The notes under the pieces were generated by a model. That model was not told the origin of the DNA. It saw only the letters and a list, made by a program, of their open reading frames with translations, and did no database searches. 14,246 nt of DNA from CAZZKE01 sp964655005 (GTDB lineage: Bacteria > Pseudomonadota > Alphaproteobacteria > Rhodospirillales > JABHCV01), in assembly GCA_964655005.1 (NCBI GenBank), contig CAZZKE010000071.1, positions 1 through 14,246 on the forward strand, given 5' to 3'. The translations under genes and the position numbers were made by a program. Below, in pieces: positions 13,725 through 14,246 of the stretch. Each line of letters opens with the position of its first letter. Position 1 is the stretch's first letter.

Positions 13725-14246
13725 CTATTCGACCGCTTGGCCCTGTTTCAGCCGGTCCGGATCCAGCGCGACGCTGCGCCGCACCGCGCCGGAGCCGCCG
13801 ATCGGCGGCACGGGATCGCCATCGACAATAATTTTCAGGGCGCCGGCATTGCCGGTCAGCAACTTAAGTCCCTTGCGGTCGGGGACCCGGTAGCTGTCGC
13901 CGACCCGCAGCAAGCGGGTCAGGATCAGCTTGTTGGCGGTATCGTCGCGGACTTGAATCCAGCTATTTTTCAAGGCCTTGACCTCGATCCGGAATTGATC
14001 GTCATCGACGCCGTAGACCCGCCCCTGCGGTTCGGCGGCGACCGGCTGCGGCGATGGAGTCGCCGTCACCGCCGCAACCTGGACGGGTTCCGGTTCCGGT
14101 TTTTTCACCGCCGTAGCCGTGGCGGTTTCCGTTACCGCGGCGACCGGGTCGGGCACCGCTTCGGGCGCGGCGACGGGCTTCGGCTCGGGCGCGGGCCGGG
14201 TAAAATCGACCGCCGGCTCGACCAGTTTGGCGGGTGGCTGCTGAAC
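13725..14246 (-). CDS. rodZ: RodZ-like protein, C-terminal part (DUF4115), cut by window edge
   Basis: The last 173 residues of a protein whose start lies beyond the right edge; the frame is open all the way to base 14246. The visible N-terminal portion (about 75 residues) is a Pro/Ala/Glu/Val-rich periplasmic-type linker. The remainder is a compact beta domain of the DUF4115/RodZ C-terminal type (RIEVKALKNSWIQVRD, then a RVGDSYRVPDRKGLKLLTGNAGALKIIVDG segment). RodZ links the MreB cytoskeleton to the wall-elongation machinery; its helix-turn-helix and TM segment would lie off-window. The position just upstream of ispG, with a single base between stop and start, is typical of rodZ in Proteobacteria. 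The symbol rests on the C-terminal domain and context only. Confidence 0.85.
   Translation of the reverse strand, partial: VQQPPAKLVEPAVDFTRPAPEPKPVAAPEAVPDPVAAVTETATATAVKKPEPEPVQVAAVTATPSPQPVAAEPQGRVYGVDDDQFRIEVKALKNSWIQVRDDTANKLILTRLLRVGDSYRVPDRKGLKLLTGNAGALKIIVDGDPVPPIGGSGAVRRSVALDPDRLKQGQAVE

Noticed and set aside
1..14246. CRISPR arrays, tRNA or rRNA genes
   Set aside because: I saw no regularly spaced direct repeats and no tRNA-like cloverleaf or rRNA sequence anywhere in the window.

Overview
The window looks like a chromosomal piece of an alphaproteobacterium, most likely of Rhodospirillales type and probably uncultivated. The evidence is gene content and order: on the minus strand, reading from the right edge, rodZ (C-terminal part), ispG, hisS, hemA, prfA, prmC and a DUF4167 gene, then clpB. 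DUF4167 proteins are largely confined to Alphaproteobacteria. The DNA is GC-rich and tightly packed, with overlapping or nearly abutting genes throughout. The taxonomic call is inference from gene families, not from a database match.

Left part (1-2164, plus strand). A nested palindrome of about 160 bp (66-225), with 43-bp perfect terminal inverted repeats and no transposase, looks like a MITE or similar non-autonomous element. Directly after it comes a compact operon of membrane proteins: an unlisted 42-residue single-TM peptide (248-376), a DUF420 four-helix protein (373-807) and a heme-copper oxidase subunit I-like protein (809-2164). The last keeps the three histidines expected to ligate the two hemes but lacks the paired CuB histidines of helix VII. 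This is the most unusual content of the window.

Middle part (2165-7725). A plus-strand M23 endopeptidase of the MepM type converges on clpB, and their stop codons overlap by 4 bp. clpB has a good RpoH-like heat-shock promoter in the short gap it shares with a divergent MOSC-domain gene. The MOSC gene in turn converges on the DUF4167 gene, again with a 4-bp stop-codon overlap.

Right part (7989-14246, minus strand). rodZ-ispG-hisS-hemA-prfA-prmC form one operon with gaps of 1 to 9 bp or a 4-bp overlap. It combines cell-shape, isoprenoid, tRNA-charging, tetrapyrrole and translation-termination functions. The hemA-prfA-prmC trio is the arrangement of E. coli. A glutamyl-tRNA reductase is unexpected in an alphaproteobacterium, where 5-aminolevulinate is usually made by ALA synthase, and this copy has unusual substitutions at otherwise conserved positions. 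Long plus-strand open frames opposite clpB, hemA, prmC and ispG are shadows and are not annotated.
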